Shown: positions 16,523 through 18,138 of the stretch, piece after piece | How the letters are laid out: each line of letters begins with the position of its first letter | Numbering within the stretch: position 1 is the first letter of the stretch | Assembly: GCA_030849075.1 (NCBI GenBank) | Contig: JASAOO010003030.1 | Location: 1 to 18,138, forward strand | Source: Zelonia costaricensis | Taxonomy: Eukaryota > Euglenozoa > Kinetoplastea > Trypanosomatida > Trypanosomatidae | DNA length: 18,138 nt | Direction of reading: 5' to 3' | Made by a program: the position numbers and the translations under genes | Notes under the pieces: generated by a model | Seen by the model: the letters and a program-made list of their open reading frames with translations, nothing else | The model's database searches: none | Told to the model about the DNA's origin: nothing

Positions 16523-17038
16523 ATGCGTCCAGGGGCGAAGCCGGGTGCCGGCAGCGGCAACGAGAACACCTTGATTGATCACATGAAGGCCTCGGTGCAG
16601 CCGCAGCCGCAGCCGCCCGGTGCCGCCGTGCCGGCAGCGTCGTCGCCGACGAGCGCCGCCGGAGTGGCGGCGGGGCTGCGCAGCGGCTATGCAAGCCTGG
16701 GCAGCGGTGGCGCCGCGGTGCCGCCCACGAACGGGGCCGCGGTGAGTTCCTCCACCGCCGCGCAGCAGACCCGCGAGAACATCGAGCGGGCCCTGCGCAT
16801 GAATGAGGCGACCAACAACTCCGGCTACGCGACGCTGCAGTCGCTGGGCAAGCAGCGCGAGGTGATCCAGAACAGCCTGAACACGGTCGACTCGACGCAG
16901 CAGCACCTCGGCGACTCCCGCCAGGTCATTCGCGACATCCGCATGGGGGTGTACAAGGAGTGGCTCATCAAGGGCTCTGTGATCGCCTTTCTCGTCCTGC
17001 TGATCGTCATCATCATCTACTCGAGGTTTATTCGGTGA
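16523..17038 (+). CDS. Qb-SNARE, Vti1-like, tail-anchored (171 aa)
   Basis: A membrane-fusion SNARE expected to join a four-helix bundle in Golgi, endosomal or lysosomal traffic. Residues 1-82 are low-complexity (Gly, Ala, Ser, Pro, Gln). Residues 83-146 form a heptad-patterned SNARE helix containing LGKQREVIQ, where Q111 fits the central zero-layer Gln of Qb SNAREs (LxxQRxxL). Further on, LGDSRQVI resembles the Vti1 helix end. W147-K150 leads into a single C-terminal membrane span (about 151-166, SVIAFLVLLIVIIIY) with a four-residue RFIR-type tail, so it is tail-anchored with the SNARE helix in the cytosol. Vti1 proteins are usually about 215-230 residues with an N-terminal Habc bundle; none is visible here. 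ATG 16523 is the first in-frame ATG of the open frame; Met21 (16583) is an alternative start. SNARE identity is firm; the Vti1 assignment over membrin or Gos1 is tentative. Confidence 0.85.
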   Translation: MRPGAKPGAGSGNENTLIDHMKASVQPQPQPPGAAVPAASSPTSAAGVAAGLRSGYASLGSGGAAVPPTNGAAVSSSTAAQQTRENIERALRMNEATNNSGYATLQSLGKQREVIQNSLNTVDSTQQHLGDSRQVIRDIRMGVYKEWLIKGSVIAFLVLLIVIIIYSRFIR

Positions 17039-17040
17039 GC

Positions 17041-17071
17041 GGGAGGCGGGGCGGGTGGGCGGGGAGGGGGG
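17041..17071 (+). other. strong G-quadruplex motif just after the SNARE stop codon
   Basis: Six G-tracts of three or more (17041-17043, 17048-17051, 17053-17055, 17057-17059, 17061-17064, 17066-17071) are separated by mostly one-base loops on the sense strand. The motif starts two bases after the TGA at 17036-17038, so it would lie at the very start of the 3' UTR of the mRNA. The pattern is seen directly; folding and function are inferred. Confidence 0.7.
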
Positions 17072-17092
17072 CGGCGGCGGCGGCGGCGGCGG
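17072..17092. repeat. (CGG)n trinucleotide repeat
   Basis: Seven CGG units in a row, contiguous with the G-quadruplex motif. CGG repeats can also form hairpins or quadruplexes and may vary in length. Confidence 0.9.
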
Positions 17093-17426
17093 TCGATCGA
17101 TGTCATGTGTCGCTGCCACCTTCTTTTTGTGCTTTGGTGTTTCTACGGCCTCCGCCGCGGCACCTACCTCGTGTGTCTTCCCTCCCCCTTCCTTCCTTCC
17201 AACACACCACTGGCACACGAAGAAGTAGCAGTGTCTATGCGCTCTGCCGCGTCGGTGAGGCGTGTGGCAGGACGGGGCGTGCCGCTGCGGCCATCTGACG
17301 TTGGTCGTTGGCTTCTTTCCCTTCCACCCCTCCCTCACCGCTTCCGTCCGCGCGGCTTCTCGCTGCTGATGCTCCTTTGCTCGTCCGAGCTCACCTGCTT
17401 CCTCTCCTGTACGTGTGACTGCATGA

Positions 17427-17447
17427 GTGTGTGTGTGTGTGTGTGTG
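17427..17447. repeat. GT microsatellite
   Basis: Uninterrupted GT run of about ten units in the spacer before the S9 gene. Confidence 0.9.
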
Positions 17448-17922
17448 CGTGATGTGTCATGTTGTCGTTGCTTCTCCCTCCACACGCATCGGTGTCTTCC
17501 ACCGGTGTGGCTATTTGCCGTTGGTCTCGATGGCGCCACGGGCCATGTGCCGGTACTGCAGCCTCCTCCCCACCCCCCTTCCCTCAGTGCTGCCGCGGCA
17601 ACCCCGAGCCTCCTCTTCCGTTCCCCAGTTGCGTCCCCCTCTTGCTGATTCGCAATTCTCTCTATTATCGTCAACAACAACACCATGAGAGTCGTCACCT
17701 GCATGTGCGTGTGCGCACGAGTGGAGGGTGCGGCGCAAGTATCCGCATGCCCGCCTCTCTTCCCCCCCCTCCTCGTCGTCCATTCGTGCGGCCTCATCAC
17801 CATGTCACAGGGTGCGGATGGCACGGCATGCTTCCGCTCTCCATGTGCACTCTGCGACGTCCCTCATCTCCTCCTCCTCCGTCTTATGTGTTGACCTCTC
17901 CGCATCTCTACTCCTCCGCGCT

Positions 17923-17943
17923 CACACACACACACACACACAC
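17923..17943. repeat. CA microsatellite
   Basis: Uninterrupted CA run of about ten units between the pyrimidine tract and the S9 splice-acceptor candidate. Confidence 0.9.
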
Positions 17944-17964
17944 GTGTGCCATCACGCTGCACAT

Positions 17965-17996
17965 CACCCCGCTTCACCCTTTGACACTTGCCACAG
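17965..17996 (+). promoter_or_regulatory. predicted spliced-leader acceptor for the S9 gene
   Basis: A C/T-rich stretch ending CTTGCCACAG gives an AG at 17995-17996. No other AG occurs after the upstream pyrimidine-rich block and CA repeat. This predicts a 55-base 5' UTR without an ATG. AG 18014-18015 (36-base leader) is a second choice. Short leaders are common for ribosomal protein mRNAs in these organisms. Confidence 0.5.
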
Positions 17997-18051
17997 TGTG
18001 ACTTGTTCACGTCAGCCGAAGCACCCACCTCCCAGCTCTCCGCTAGCAATC

Positions 18052-18138
18052 ATGCGCAACTACAACAACTTCAACCGCGTGTGGAAGGCGCCGCGCCGCC
18101 CGTTCGAGAAGGAGCGCCTCGACCGTGAGATGAAGCTG
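18052..18138 (+). CDS. RPS9: cytosolic 40S ribosomal protein S9 (uS4), N-terminal part
   Basis: Only the first 29 codons lie in the window; the frame runs off the right edge. The translation begins MRNYNNFNRVW and continues into a KAPRRPFEKERLDREMKL segment. This matches the conserved N-terminal region of eukaryotic S9/uS4, where a TPRRPFEK-type motif leads into the first helix before the RNA-binding S4 fold. S9 is a small-subunit protein contacting 18S rRNA and important for decoding fidelity. The complete protein is usually about 190 residues, so roughly 85% is missing. The first ATG after the predicted acceptor is the start. The first residues differ from the animal/yeast start and fit the kinetoplastid form as I remember it. 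Confidence 0.9.
   Translation, partial: MRNYNNFNRVWKAPRRPFEKERLDREMKL

Larger units (their letters stand above)
17039..18051. other. intergenic spacer: SNARE 3' UTR and S9 leader region
   Basis: No gene is visible in this kilobase. It starts with a G-rich and CGG-repeat block, then turns C/T-rich with a GT run (17427-17447) and a CA run (17923-17943) before the S9 start. Short open frames here have no recognisable domain. Confidence 0.7.

Noticed and set aside
1..18138. tRNA, rRNA, CRISPR array, insertion sequence or phage genes
   Set aside because: No cloverleaf, spaced direct repeats, transposase motifs or viral genes were seen by eye; the window looks eukaryotic trypanosomatid.

Overview
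The window looks like nuclear DNA of a trypanosomatid of the Leishmania group (Leishmaniinae: Leishmania, or relatives such as Leptomonas, Crithidia or Porcisia). Four things point there: uninterrupted, very GC-rich coding frames without introns; all genes on one strand; long gene-free spacers that are C/T-rich on the coding strand and full of GT/CA repeats and C- or G-runs; and coding starts preceded by a polypyrimidine tract plus AG, the signal for spliced-leader trans-splicing. The last 29 codons match the N-terminus of cytosolic ribosomal protein S9 (uS4) with a kinetoplastid-style start.

Layout: (1) 1-2212 is a gene-free, pyrimidine-rich spacer ending in a likely trans-splice acceptor near 2147. 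(2) 2213-14695 is a single huge frame of 4160 codons. It carries, in order, a PKA-RII/DPY-30-like docking helix pair, two C2HC zinc knuckles and a partial third, an IQ-like region, a complete PPP-family Ser/Thr phosphatase domain of PPEF/RdgC type, EF-hand units dispersed over about 1000 residues, and about 2000 residues of low-complexity tail. (3) 14696-16522 is a spacer with G-rich runs, GT repeats and a less biased island near 15600-15960. (4) 16523-17038 encodes a short tail-anchored Qb-SNARE, closest by eye to Vti1. (5) 17039-18051 is a spacer that opens with a very strong G-quadruplex motif right after the SNARE stop. (6) 18052-18138 is the 5' end of ribosomal protein S9.

The genes probably lie in one polycistronic unit read left to right. 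They share no obvious pathway (calcium-linked phosphatase signalling, vesicle fusion, translation), which is normal for trypanosomatids. Expression control would be expected after transcription, through the untranslated regions.

The most interesting object is the giant phosphatase. Its architecture (docking domain, zinc knuckles, PPEF core, EF-hands pushed apart by large insertions, one apparently split inside its calcium loop) is not one I recognise as described. All calls come from reading the sequence; no database search was run.
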